Assembly: GCF_008831285.2 (NCBI RefSeq)
Contig: NC_045142.1
Span: forward strand, 5,277,501-5,341,500
From: Nymphaea colorata
Taxonomy: Eukaryota; Streptophyta; Magnoliopsida; Nymphaeales; Nymphaeaceae
Length of the DNA stretch: 64,000 nt
Direction of reading: 5' to 3'
Part shown: one piece after another, positions 1 to 12,096 of the stretch
Numbering within the stretch: the stretch's first letter is position 1
Layout: each line of letters starts with the position of its first letter
Translations under genes and position numbers: made by a program
The notes under the pieces: model-generated
Database searches by the model: none
What the model was told of the DNA's origin: nothing
Seen by the model: only the letters and a program-made list of their open reading frames with translations

Positions 1-479
1 TCGGTCTTCTAGTTTAATAGATCTCTACCTACCTCCGAGCAGCTTTTGTTTTATTAAAAAAAAAAAGAAAAAAAAAAAAGCTAGAAATCATAACAACTAA
101 CAATCTAGTGGGCCTCCTTACATATCCAATTCCTCATGTTCATCTTTTAATGTAAATTAATCTCATGTATTGTGAAGACCTTCAGGAACATATAAGAATG
201 CCACAATTAGCTGTTCTAGTTCCTACTTTTTTGAAGGAAGAACTGAAGATGCTGGAGGTGGGTCAGGATCCACTAAACCAAGAGTTCGAGACTAGTGTAG
301 GAATGGATTGGGTCATTGTATTGGTATCAGAATTGATTTAATAGTCGGACTTGGGTAATCTAAAAATTTAGTCTTGTATCGAAGATTTTGAAAAATGTTT
401 TGTGCAAAGGAGGTCAGCTACATGGTTTGTTGTGATGGTCCTATTCTTGTTGAGGAATGACCGAAGCTACCAAGAAGCT

Positions 480-1700
480 AGTTATGGTTCACTAGAACAG
501 GAGACTTAGCCTAGTGTGGAAGTGGGTTGGTTGCTATATTAATATTTTCCTCCTAATTCAAGCTCAAAAATTACAAAAAACCCATCTCCATAAAATATTT
601 TGGCTACATTCAAAGCATTGTCTAAATTTAAACCACCTGGACTAGATGGACTCCCAATTGACTTCTTCAATTGGAATTTAGGACATTGTCCGTTAAGGTT
701 TTATATGATGCTCATAGAATTTCATATAATTGTGTTCTCAATGTTGGTTCACAAGTATTTCATATGTCTTATTCTGAAGCTCATATCTGAAAGCTCATAT
801 CTGAAGACCAAATTTCTAGATGTTGCACTCTATCCATCACAAGATATCTTCAAATAATTATTGTGAAAGTAATAAAAACGGAGACAAATCACCTTTTCCA
901 GCAGCCAATATGCCCATAACTAATAGCGTTCTTCCCTGTATCAGATATAGATATATTTTGGCCTCTCAGATCTTGCTTTCCATGAAAGAGCCCGGACCAA
1001 CATACATTAAGCTCAATGTGGAGTTTAGAAAAACTTTCCAAAACTACATGTCTTGGAACTACCTCCTTCAAATATTGCATTATATGAAGTTTGGCAAGTG
1101 CTGCATATCTTGGGTTGAAAAGTTATGCCTTAAATTTGAGACAATACTAGTTGTTAATAAGAAACTTGCTTCTTCCTTCTTTCTTCCAAGGGGATAAAAA
1201 TTGGGATGCCCACTATCTCCATGTTTAGTTAAGACAATACTAGTTGCCAATAAAACTGACTGTTACCTCCAAAGGGTTTCTCCATCCTCTTTCACTTATA
1301 GTTTCTTCTCTAATATGTTTCAATAAAATGATGATCTAATCATGTTTGGGGAGGCTTTCTTTGCAGCAAATGACAATTACTAACAATAATTCATTGCCAC
1401 TTCTATAGCATCATGGCTACTCAACAATGAGGAGAACAGCTTCTCACCTCAATGAAGACATACATACGAACCAAACAAGCAGCTTCTGAAATAGTCAGGT
1501 CTCCAATAATGCCTCCCACCATTCAATATCTTGGCTCTCCTCTTTTGATTGAATCCATTAGGCCGTCAACATGTAGACATATTATTGACTATATACACTG
1601 CCATTTAGCAATCAGAAAGCTCGATATCTCTTACTCTTTAAAAGAGAAACTATGATTAGATATGTGTTGTATGCTTTTCACGTATTTCTTATCACTAATA
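480..1700 (+). pseudogene. Decayed LINE reverse transcriptase
   Basis: Broken reverse-transcriptase reading frames of a non-LTR retrotransposon. Around 612-690 the reading FKPPGLDGLPIDFF matches the usual plant LINE block KAPGPDGF..EFF. Around 1175-1225 the reading is FFLPRG, a stop, then KLGCPLSP, the usual LPRGxRQGxPLSP block. At about 1329-1350 NDDLIMFGEA stands where the catalytic (Y/F)ADD motif belongs. At about 1510-1545 PTIQYLGSPL resembles the thumb motif P.YLG.PL. Stops and frameshifts separate the blocks, so it is dead. It lies in the minus-strand gene A's intron 3 or 3' flank. The first part is homologous to 22960-23230 in intron 3 of gene B, so the insertion is older than that duplication. 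Confidence 0.75.
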
Positions 1701-2849
1701 CCTTACAAAGGTTGAAAAGGACATTAACAATATATTCTTCAAAGGCTTTTATGGGGTGGCTTAGTTAGAAAAAGGAAACACCATGGTGTATGGGATTGGT
1801 CACTTGAGAATGGGTATATTGTCTTTCCTCAAGTGGTGGCCATTTAGGCTCGAAATTTGACTATATGTGTACTTGTAACTCAGCAAAATACATAGCCATT
1901 GATGCCCCTTCATTCCTTCAAATAATATCCCCTCCCACTTATTCTAATAACGAGTTATAGTCTTCAAGGAATTATGAAGTAATAAAGCTGTTCTATTCTA
2001 GCTTATCCTTTCCTTGGGCTTGCTATACCCACTTCACACTTAAATAAGTCCATCTTACTACTGATTTTCTTAGTATTGCAGTGCCACTGAAGAAATCTTT
2101 GAATTATCTTGGTCCTTTGCTCTAGTCCAGACTAGAGTGAACTCCACTATTCATGACCTCGTACAAGGATCAATGTACATAAGAAAAACAAAACTATAGA
2201 GAAATGAGATGGAGAATATGGCTTTTTACTTTCAAGAAATAAATTATTATATAGCAATGAGGTTTTGTCTGCTCAGAAAATTGCCTGATCTATCTTGTAC
2301 GATGTATAAAGTCTCTTGGAGAACTGCAATGTGGTATCGAGCTGTATGAGTTTTTTTTTCATAGTCTCATCCCTTGTTGGCCTTGACATTTAATGTTATT
2401 ATCGATTCTTCCTCCCTAATCGTTATATTTTCATATAACATTTTCTATCTGTTTATGTGATTAAAAGAAGATGTAAAGTAATACTAGATTATGAAAATGC
2501 TCCATCACCTTTTTCTCATTGTTTTTCTTTCAACCATCAATTTGAACAATGATGAAGGGCTAAGAATGTTCCTTATCCAATTGGCTTCATGGGGGAGGGG
2601 AGGGTATGTAATTGAATGCTGATATTGCTAGATGGCTAAAATTTAAAAAGTTTTCACTAAAAACACTAAAAATGATCCCTAAAACTACCATAAACCATTG
2701 ATGCACCATAAATCTTGGTTAATGACAATATAGTGAATATTTTTAGCTACAAAATTCTAAATTTCAGCCATCCAACAGCATTTGATATCGAGCAGAATTG
2801 ATTCATATATGTACATAACTATAACTATAACTATGTCTGTGTATGTGTA

Positions 2850-2891
<42 letters not shown>

Positions 2892-3033
2892 AATCCTCCC
2901 ATCTATCCTCTTATAGCATGTTGCCAAATGCAATGCATTGAGCTACATGTGTGAGAGGCCTGAGCATCTAGATGGCTGAACCATACACTAGGGAGAGCGA
3001 GAGTGAGTGAGAGAGAGAGGGAGAGAGAGAGAC
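1701..3033. other. No gene seen; intron 3 or 3' flank of gene A
   Basis: AT-rich sequence downstream of exon 3 of gene A. I looked on the minus strand for exon 4 of the family (the W.GDPC.P..F.WDWLNC block) and did not find it here or further left. If gene A is whole, this is the beginning of a long intron 3. The only notable element is the (TG)n/(TA)n run at about 2840-2886. Confidence 0.5.
2848..2886. repeat. (TG)n/(TA)n microsatellite
   Basis: A short TG-rich run passes into an uninterrupted TA run ending at 2886. It is a simple repeat and has no coding value. Confidence 0.9.
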
Positions 3034-5063
3034 CATCATTTTCGTTGGTTTCATTCGCAAGTGGGCGCCTGATCACTTGAAAAAGCTCCATGGCGTTGAG
3101 GATGGGAGGAAGGGTGGCCTCTGGTGTGTTAACCAAGGAAATGACGGATTCAGATGTCAGCTTACGACCGTGATCATACACAATCCAACCTGACTGATAA
3201 GGAGGGGTCATGGGCTCAAGGTTAAGCTTCTTTCCGTCAACAAGAAAATCAAATGACCTGCTCTTGTTTTGATACGCGGCCCGTGACAGTTCGCTGAAAA
3301 AGAAATTGAAGTAATAGAGAGCATCTACCAAGGACAGCTCCAACGATGGGACTGCCAGAGTCGTCGCATTGCTCGACGCTGGTGTTATGGCGTGGACCAT
3401 TGCCACTCCTGGTACGTCCGTGAAGTTTGGGATCATGCTCATGTTGTCTCTAGTCAAACTAATCACTCCATCGATCCTACTGCTTGATGGCAGCCAGAAA
3501 CGATCATAAGGGGCATCCGGGTACCTGCAGCCAATTGAAGAACGGAAAATGAAAGCGCGTCTAACAAGTCGTGCCTCTAGCTCATTACAAATGGCCTTTT
3601 CTTTATCAACAGTAGATGACCACATTGAGAAACAATCTCTAAAATAGTTTTGGCTTTTTCCTTGACTTCTTCTAAAAGGTGTTAGGTGGTGCAAGCGGAA
3701 GGGCTGGTGCTCTGTCCTCCTCTCATCATTGGGTAGGGAAGTTGAGTGCATGAACTGCAAGACCATACTCTTTTTCAGAGAAGAAGGCAAGCGTACTGAG
3801 ACAAGGGGCATATGTGTCGAGTAAATAGTGGCCAAGCCCAAAAAAATTGTGTAGAGAATAGCTGTGTAGGCACGATGGATCAGGTAGTCTTGAGATGAGT
3901 ATATTGGGTGAGTTTTGATAGCCATAGTACAAACATATATATATATCATTGAATATCATACACCAGACCATCATATGCACAGTGTTGTTTACTATGTTGC
4001 TCTTTTCTTTCACCAGGCCAAAGCTCCGTTAATGGAAAGGAGGAAGCGGAAGCCCTATGGCTCCCCCCGTCCTGTCGCAGGCCCGACGTGCCCCAGAAGA
4101 TCCACAAGGTAGGGATGACCGGCAGACCCACTGACTACTGCATGAGGATGGCTGCTAGCCATTGGAGGGGAACTTGATTACTTTATTTTTCTTATACACT
4201 ACAAGACATGAGATCTCGGATCAAGCAACCCAACATTCATCTTATTCTCCTTATCACCCTCTCCTTCTCTCAACACTCATCTCATTCTCCTTATCACCCT
4301 CTCCTTCTCTCGACTAGATCCCTCCCCTACCTCCTTCCCCTAACTGGAGCTCCCAGACGACGCCCACTGCCGTCACCAGCGGACCAGCCGGACGGTGGGG
4401 AGAGGCACATAGCGGCTCCCCTTACCTCTACCCATCGTGGGTAGAGGTTCCTCCATCCACGATGCATAGAGGAAAGAGGCAGCCACTGCACTTGGGCTCC
4501 CCCCGCCCATCACCGGCGGCATGAGCATCACCGGAAACCGGGCGATGCCAGTGCCGCCAGCAACAGTAGTCGGAAGCCCCGGCGGCTCCCCCATCTTGCT
4601 CTACCCACTATCGGTGGCTTCTCCTCCTCCATCACAAAGCGAGGATTTTTTTGAGGAGCGGATCAAATGGGGGTTGGGTTTTGTAAGTTAGATTTGGGTA
4701 AGGTGTGAAAAAAAAAATTCAATTTTTACACCATTTTTTTTTTTGTTGGGCCATTGGCCTAGACGGCCCCCTCCCTCTGCTCCTGACCGTCACCAGCCAG
4801 CACGCCCTGTGGATGTCACCACTACCGGCGAGACAAGGAGTGGCCAGGCTCGCTGAAAAGATGAGAGAGCAGCCAGCACGCCCTGTGGACGTCACCACTA
4901 CCGGCGAGACAAGGAGTGGCCAGGCTCGCTGAAAAGACGAGAGAGTGTGAGAAGAGAAGAGAGGGAATGATAAAAGGAAGGAAAGTTTGGGCCGTACATA
5001 TTCTAGATTTCATAGTTCACGTTTTGACGTTTTGATGTTTTTAAATGAATGTTCCGCGGTTCG

Positions 5064-5158
<95 letters not shown>

Positions 5159-8100
5159 AACGTCAATTTAACCCGACGCCAAATGGCGTTGCCTATCCGA
5201 GCTCGCCCGATTCGATGTTTCTTTTTTATTTTTTTGCAACCTCTTCTCACTCACCCTCTCCTCCCGAGCCGACGGACGCCTTCACTTTCATTCCCTTCCC
5301 CTCATCTCTCTTCTCTTGCCCTACCTTCCCTCCTGATCGGATGGCGGCCTCCATCCTGCAATATCGCCCGACCTCCTTCTCACTGATTTTTGCGTCTAAA
5401 TCTATCAACTTGTGACTCTTCTAGTGTTTAAACCTGAGTAGAAAGTTTAAACAAAATATATATTTCGTCTGCCCATCGAGTTTAGCAGCGGGGGGTGGGT
5501 GGCCACCGATGGAGAGGAGGGGATGCAGGAGGTCGGCGATGGTGCAGGGTTCCGCCGTCAGGTTTAGCAGAGAGGGAAAGGGGGCAATCGGCCATGATTG
5601 GAGGAGATGGTGAATGGTGGAGGCGGCCTCCTTCCGTCCTATCTGGAGGGAGGATAGGGTAAGAGAGGAGGGAGAGGCGGAGGAGAGCATGCAAAAATTG
5701 GTCACGAGAGGAGGAGGTCGGGCAATGGCGGAAGGTGGAGGCTGCCATCGTCCGTCGGGTTAGGGTAGGGTCGGGAGGGAAGGGTGAGCGAGGGGAGTCG
5801 GGTTCACATATATATATATATATATGAACATTCAATAAAGCAACTACTCGTCCAACAAAATTGTATTTTCAAATCCATTTCCTTCTGAGATTCACCCGTT
5901 TCAAAATGCAAACCCAATTGGTGAATCTCATCCAAGTCTCTTTTTTTTTTCTGCTTTCCCTTTTCACAACAATTTCATAAATTTAAACCTGGTGAATCTC
6001 ATTGAAGTAAATGGTTGAAAAAAAACATAATTTTATTTAAAGACTGTTTTCCTCGTTTCTTTTGTTAGTGATGCAGGTTTATACTTTAGAAATGGTTCAT
6101 GATGCTTTTAGCAATGGTTTATGGTGAGTTTAATATTAGTTTTTTAATGTTTTTTTTGTACAGGTCTGACAACGACCTTCTTACTGTTAATATGTACAGA
6201 TTTTGACTTATATTAAGTAGGACACCATGAATAATGACATTGATATAAATCTTTCTTAATTGAACATTGTACGATAGGCATATAACAAATAAATAAATTA
6301 ACTTAAAGTCAATGATATTAGAAACAATAGAAGTCAAAATCCAATATATGATTATATATGTCTGTGCAGTTTAATTTGTGTGATGGGTGGGGCTTAATTT
6401 GGTTTTTGTGAAATTAAGCAGTTGACGTAGGAAACAGCTAGCTATACGTAACCCATGCATATGACATCGGCGTAGCTTGTTAAAATGAAAATCTTCCTAA
6501 ATCTCACTTTCTAACCCGATTTTCTCTCTTAAATAGTTTTGACCTACGTGATTTTAAGTTCTTTATAAAAATACGCAATTTGTATAAAGAAACAAAGGAC
6601 TATATGACAGGATCATTGATAATAATTTGTACCATAAAAGAATTTTCGTTTTCATTTTGCGAAGGACTTATCTATCAGTTTATGTGAAACAGCCCAATAC
6701 AATCATGATGACCATATAACAATATGTATGGTAGATAAATTACATTTTTGTGGTAATAACTTTAATCAGTTCAGTAAGTCAGCCAATTCAGTGATTTAAC
6801 TGAAGTGGTAGTGAATTGGCAAAAAAAGTTAAAAGAAAAAAATTCTTTTGGAAAAAGATGAACTGAAGAATAAAGAAGAATTTACAAAATACTAAACCTT
6901 TCAAGTCATAAAGAAATTTGTCTAAATTAAGATTGATCACGGCAGTCTAGAATAGGCTAATAATATCGAATGGATCAAACCGGTTCGATTCAGATCAGCC
7001 CAGGCATATAACACTAGTTCTATCCTTCAAAGCCTTACATACTATGCAGCCAAAACTAAAAAACATCATTTTCACTTTCTAAATTGGGTTTACACACTAA
7101 AACTCGCCAAATCAAAATTGGTTATGTGCACACCAGTTGTGCACATGAGTGTGTTTTCACCAAAATACTCCTGTTTAAGTATAAAAAAAAAAATATTTTA
7201 GAGGGAGAAAATTATATCATGAAAAAGTTAAAATTTTCAAATGTAAATTTTTTAATAAAAATTAAAAAAAATTGCTGAACCCCTTCTTTTTTCCTTCGAT
7301 GTATATTTGTGTGTGTACACAACCTCTACACTCAAATCAATCTCTGGTCTAATGGATTACGCCTCAACTTTGAGGAGAAAATAAGTTGTGCACACCCAGG
7401 GGCGGAGCCAGAATTTTTTTTAGGGTATGGTCAAGACGATTCGCGGGCCGGGCCAGGGTCAGGCCAAAAGGAGCGACGAGGAGCGACTGGTGGGGCCAAA
7501 CTAAAAAAATTTAATTTTTTCAATGTAAAAAAAAAATTACTGCACCATCTTGTACATGTGACAAATATGCACGCCCAGGCCGAAAAAACGAAGTAGAATT
7601 TAGTGTATTTTGATTATTTTTTTCTAAAAAAAAGAGTCCCTTTTTCATTATCTCTTTTTATCGTTATAAAATTATTCACTTTTTTATTAAATGATCAGAA
7701 GTAATTTGGTCATTATATACCCTGGTGCACTACTTTGACCAGCTTGGAAACTTTGGTCTTGCAACGTTCAAAGTTCAAGTAGTCTTTTGCTCTTACCTTA
7801 CGTAGTCCTTCGCTCCGAAGGCCGTCCTCCTCGTATTCACAAGCACGTCTTCTTTGCCGTCCGTTTCGTACATTCCCTGCTCAAATTCGCTAATTACAAG
7901 AGTGGAGATGAAGGGTGTCTGTTCCGGCGACGTCTGAGCAACGCAGACGCTGATGTTGCCTCTCTTTGGTGCATAGATTACTTCCGAATAATAAAAGTCC
8001 TTGGATGAAGTGTCCACTGTCGCCCAATGGTTCCCATCGAATTGAAGATCGAAGGATGGTGGCGATGACTTGCCGTCGTAGTTGCCATAGAAGAAGAATG

Positions 8101-8832
8101 CCCGAAGCATGTGTTTCTTGCCTGTGGCTACCCCTGGGATCACATAGCAGCTCTTCTTCTGGGAGGGAAAGTAACGGTGGCTGTTGAGCTCTTTGTTGTA
8201 AATACCGAGATTCTGGACTTGGGCAGCTTTCCCTGCCTTAATATAGCGATCGTCGCCGACCCAAATGATGCCCAACTGGTCGGAGTGGTTGCCAGTTTCT
8301 CCACAGTCAATGTTCAGGAACACTGAAGGAATCAAACGCAACTCACCGGTTATGATATAAAACAAAGGCTTTTATAGAAAATTCTCTTCAATAATCTACT
8401 AATAAGCTAGAGTTTATGTATGAGAAGCATTCCTTCGGGGCCGTTCTACCAATTCCTTGACGCCAAATTTTGCCTTTGTACGAGACGTAAAGGGCCAAAA
8501 TATGCCTTATATCGAGGTTAAGGTGCACTATGTATAAAATTTTAAAAAGCACCAATATATAAATGAAAAAAATTGCTCAAAAATATACATATAAATATTA
8601 AAAGTTTGTTAGGGTTCGTGTGGGCAGTTGCCCAGGCGTAGCCACACCTACCTCCACTATGGCTTTATATTACACATAATAGAAACCATCCAAGGGGCGC
8701 ATCTATTTCAGGATTAACAGATGAATCAAACAGGCGCAAGTGGTGACGATGAGAACACTTACATTTTCCACCAACGCCGGAGGAGATTTGGATTGCAATG
8801 CATAAGCAGAAAAGCAGCAGGGATTTGGCCAT
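3034..8832 (-). CDS. LRR receptor-like kinase subfamily I, gene A (exons 1-3; rest outside window or lost)
   Basis: Three minus-strand exons splice in frame: 8832-8763 (70 nt, from ATG), 8322-7797 (526 nt) and 3524-3034 (491 nt), with GT-AG borders (donor GTAAGTG after exon 1, acceptor TTCCTTCAG before exon 2, donor AG/GTAAGAGC after exon 2, acceptor CTGCAG before exon 3). Exon 1 encodes a signal peptide beginning [15 protein letters not shown]. Exons 2 and 3 encode the malectin-like extracellular domain, with NIDCGETGNH near its start, the junction reading VRYPDAPYDRFW, and the end [13 protein letters not shown]. No stop interrupts the 362 residues. In the family this ectodomain is followed by LRRs, a membrane span and a kinase; none of these lie between 3033 and 1. 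Exon lengths 1 and 2 equal those of gene B and exon 3 is 6 nt longer, so selection on frame is likely. Intron 2 (about 4.3 kb) carries transposon debris. It may be functional and run off the left edge, or be a truncated copy. Confidence 0.8.
4795..4946. repeat. Tandem duplication, 2 x 76 bp
   Basis: Two adjacent copies of a GC-rich 76-bp unit (4795-4870 and 4871-4946) differ at only a couple of sites. They lie inside intron 2 of gene A, in the GC-rich insertion that gene B lacks. Confidence 0.85.
5046..5836. mobile_element. Foldback-type inverted repeat in intron 2 of gene A
   Basis: The ends GAATGTTC (5047) and GAACATTC (5825) are inverted copies, each next to a TA run. Inside, the plus-strand arm at about 5240-5395 (CTCACCCTCTCCTCCCGAGC, the GGATGGCGGCCTCCATCC block, CGCCCGACCTCC, then ATTTTTGC) reappears on the minus strand at about 5790-5690, and part of it again at 5660-5600. 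The centre is near 5400-5470. The structure fits a foldback or MITE-like element; I found no convincing target duplication and no transposase. It is absent from the matching intron of gene B. Confidence 0.5.
5069..5153. repeat. (TA)n microsatellite, about 42 units
   Basis: Uninterrupted TA dinucleotides. Any open frame across it (runs of Tyr-Ile) is an artefact of the repeat. Confidence 0.97.
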
Positions 8833-9429
8833 GTTAATAAGACGACGGATGCAAGCTCCGAGAACGAGAAATTAAGAAACTCCACAGAACCTGAACCCAC
8901 CTTCTTTCCTGGATGGGTGCTTTAGCCTACAGAGGTAGAGGCTTTAACTAGGTGCGATTAATTTGACCAGTCTTGCCCTGAGGCAAGCTTTCGTAAGGCA
9001 TCAAACGTAAGGAGAAATTTTTTTTAAAGGATATTGTTCTAAGGTCAAAAGCCTTGATCTCTTTTCATATGTAAAGCTTGATGTACATTGTACAGAATTT
9101 TAATTATGATTACAGCCTTAATTTTCTTTTTTTTTCTTAATAAACCGTAGTTATCAAATATAGCGACGGGAAATATATCCATGGAACTGTTTATGAGCGC
9201 GTGTAGATAAGTTCTTATAGTCTAGGAAGTTTTTCAGAAATTTTAGTTCCTGGAATTGTCGATTATTTTAATTTTGAGTTGACCTACTGTTTTTGTACGT
9301 ACCATGAATAGAGTTGCGAGTTTCACTCATGGACCAGTTGCATGGTTCTAATTAATTTGGGAAAAAAGAGATGAAAATTCATTTGTGAATGTGAAGTTCC
9401 ATGCAATATTATATTGCGACCAATCTGTT

Positions 9430-9557
9430 AACAGCGGCGGCACCACATGTATACATCTATACCGGTGATTTTCATTCACCGTATAGATGGTTCACCGGGG
9501 ACACAAATCTTCCTGGTAATAACACGCCACTGTAACAATTTTTTTTTTGTAGTGGTT
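9430..9557 (-). mobile_element. CACTA-like transposon end
   Basis: Read on the minus strand, the sequence begins CACTACAAAAAAAAAA at 9556, the usual CACTA terminus, and is followed by short inverted and direct subterminal motifs built on accggtatagatg and ccatctatacggtga. Only this end is visible; no partner end or transposase was found. Confidence 0.5.
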
Positions 9558-9596
9558 ACCATAGAAGAACAGAATTCAGGATCTCGCTGTGAAAAT

Positions 9597-9788
9597 AAGA
9601 GGCTGAGCCAAGGTAGGGCCTGCATGGGCCCTGGCCTTACTTCAAAACATTTTTTTTTAAATTGTACATGTAAATTTTAAAAAATTTCACTTGTTTTATA
9701 TAAAAATTTTGAAAATGATATTTTGGCTCTAGTCAAAATTTAGAAACATTAGTTTAGCTCTCATAAAAAATTTCTAGCTCCGCCCTTG
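9597..9788. mobile_element. hAT-type MITE (192 bp)
   Basis: The left end AAGAGGCTGAGCC and right end CTAGCTCCGCCCTTG are degenerate inverted copies of the CAGGGGCGGAGCC terminus seen in the better copy at 52446. They are flanked by an 8-bp target duplication with one mismatch: GTGAAAAT (9589-9596) and TTGAAAAT (9789-9796). An 8-bp duplication is the hAT signature. It has no coding capacity. Confidence 0.7.
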
Positions 9789-11225
9789 TTGAAAATCATC
9801 TTCCCAGACAAGCCGATATAACTTATTCATGTATTAAGTTATTTCCGATGCAAGCGGGAGTCCCTAACCCTTTTATTAACCAAAACAATAAGAGAGAAAG
9901 AAGATATATACAGGGCAAAGACAAAAGCAGAAAAAGTGAAAGGATCATTCAAGGCTCCACAACAAATCATCGGCCACCATCCCACATTTGGGAAAATGAT
10001 CCCATTCCACGGATATGTAGGTCTGTTTCAGATGGCATCATATCGAATATCGTCCTTGTTGGTATGCTCCAATTTTAATAACACCGGGATGTTTTCCCCT
10101 TGTTATAAGCAATTAGTAATGGTTATTTAGGTTCAACTGGCTCTTTTGGAGTTTAAGCTAGCTTGAAATCTAACATCATTTATAAATTAATGTGTCATTT
10201 AAGTTGAGTCAGCCAAGATTTTCAATTATAATCTTCTCGATCAAGTTTGATATTGTTTACATAAACCTTCTTCCTTATCCTTGAAGACGCTGATAATCAA
10301 TAGAAGCTTGCTTCATAGGGGTGTGCAATTTGTGTGAATATATGTAACTATCTAATGGTTAAGCAGTGACGATGGGACGAGAAGAACAGGAAACAATAGC
10401 TTGATCCTTTTTCTTTAAATGCAAGTGGGGTTTTAGACTTCATCATTTTCATTTGATGTATTCCTCCTATGGTCTGTCCACATATATTTTAGTCTCCTTT
10501 AATTTCTTTTTCATATGATATGAAAACAGTAATCTAATATTATTTAGTAAGCTGACTGATTCTAAAATTCAAATTTGTAGTATTTTGGTCCCTTTATTGT
10601 GCACCTTCTAACAAATTTCTTGCAGCCTTCGGCTTTACTCGAAAGCTCAGAATTTTTTCACATGATTTTGCAAGTTTCCAGGATCATATATCAATTTGAC
10701 AATTTATCGAGTAAAAAAATTAAACCGCTTCGTCATCCTGCTTTGACCTTAAATACCTCCATGATTCTCCACTCAATGGCTCATTAATTTAGTCAGTGGT
10801 CAATTAGTTTACGCCAGTGGAAGCCACGGCCACAGGTTTGCCGCTTCCCGCGGAAATGAGGCCAATAGCTTCCGATGTACTGTAGGAATTAACCATTGCC
10901 CAGGGCATCGCAGGTCAAGGTCAAATTGATTAGTAAAATAATAAAAAAAAAATAAATGAAATCGGAATCAATTATGTTGTGAAATCAAATTAAATCGTCA
11001 TATAAATAAACAAATGTACATAAAAAATAAAAATTAAGAATGGTTTGAAGCCGTTTGATTGCAATAGAAGATGGCGGAACGGACAGAACGTGTGTCGTTT
11101 TTATGCAGCCAACACAAACGTTGGACATGGAACATGCGGAACAAAGAGAACACGGAACGGGCGCTATAAAAGCCTGACAGGTTCCGTGGCGTTCAGTGGG
11201 AAACCACGGAACAGTAATATATTTA

Positions 11226-11826
11226 ATAGGGCTGTTAATGAGCGAGTTCGAGCCGAGCTTGTTCAAGCTCGGCTCGAACTCGACTAAAACTACTCGAGCT
11301 CGAACTCGAGCTTCTTACAGAAGGCTCGAACTCGACTCGTCGAGCTCGACTCGATTAACCCGATATGAAGTTGTAAACTGGTTCTGGGTCGGGTCCAAAA
11401 TCCAAAAAATCTAACGAGACCCTCCACCGCCGAGGTCTCCCAAACTCCCACCTGTGGAGCAACTACAATGACAAAGTTAATATATTTTGAAGTTTATGTT
11501 TCAAACTTTTGATACAAGACTATAGTTTAGTCCTGTATCAATTTGAAACAGAAACTTTAAAATATATTAACTTTGTTATTGTAGTTGTTCCACAAGTTGG
11601 ACGGGTGTGGGTCTGGGAGACTTTGGCGGGGAGGGTCTTGCGTTAGATTTTTTAGATTCGACCCGGAACCAGTTAATACCGAGGAGTCGAGTTCGTGTTA
11701 GATTTTTTGGATTTTTGGATCTGAGACCCGACCCGGAACCAGTTAATAGCGAGTCGTCGAGTTCGTGCAACTCGAACTATTTAATCGAGTTTGAACGAGT
11801 TTAACGTTCAGCTCGAACTCATGAAG
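11226..11826. repeat. 600-bp imperfect palindrome (foldback)
   Basis: The left arm (11226-11520) and right arm (11530-11826) are reverse complements over most of their length. Shared blocks in order from the outside are the GAGTTCGAGC-rich segment, CTGGTTC(T/C)GGGTCG, AAAAAATCTAACG, GACCCTCC..CCGCC, GTCTCCCA, and the innermost AACTACAAT(G/A)ACAAAGTTAATATATTTT. The axis is near 11525. The right arm carries an extra internal copy of the GGTTCCGGGTCGGGTC block. The arms would fold into a long hairpin if transcribed. It sits between kinase genes A and B. Confidence 0.75.
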
Positions 11827-11829
11827 TAT

Positions 11830-12096
11830 TAGGAACGGTCACCCCAGCCGTTTCTATATGCATATTAAAAAATATAATTATAAATTTAACTTTTGTGGAC
11901 ACGTAGAGGAAAATGGTCCTAATGACTCTTCATTAGGAACGGTTGCGACCAATCCTAAAAGTAATTAAGAACGCCACTTATAAGAATGCTTTAGGAACAG
12001 TCGGTTGACTATTGCTAATTACTTTTAGGAAAGACTGCCCGAATCTTTGGGCATAGTTTCTGGCCATTCGTAAAAGTGTTATTTGTTGTTATGGGT
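11830..12096. mobile_element. CACTA-like subterminal region (relic)
   Basis: Repeated short motifs in both orientations (ATTAGGAACGGT, TAGGAACAGTCGG, ACTTTTAGGAAAG) are typical of CACTA subterminal repeats. The segment ends with TTATTTGTTGTTATG, close to the usual TTTGTTGTAGTG end. There is no coding capacity. Confidence 0.4.

Larger units (their letters stand above)
480..10880. repeat. Segmental duplication, copy A
   Basis: This block matches 22960-29400 in the same order and direction: LINE fragment (480-720 with 22960-23230), exon 3 (3034-3524 with 23603-24087), intron 2 core (about 5840-7090 with 25860-27320), exon 2 (7797-8322 with 27404-27929), exon 1 (8763-8832 with 28187-28256), 5' flank (8833-9180 with 28257-28640) and far flank (about 10000-10700 with 28740-29400). 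The last piece, 10720-10880, matches 37640-37860 instead. Copy-specific insertions interrupt the similarity. Confidence 0.8.

Noticed and set aside
4197-4215. CACTACAAGACATGAG as a CACTA element start
   Set aside because: No subterminal repeat cluster follows and no partner end was found; a single short match is not enough.
5041-5386. Open frames on both strands through the TA run
   Set aside because: Alternating Tyr-Ile is simply the translation of (TA)n; no protein homology on either side.
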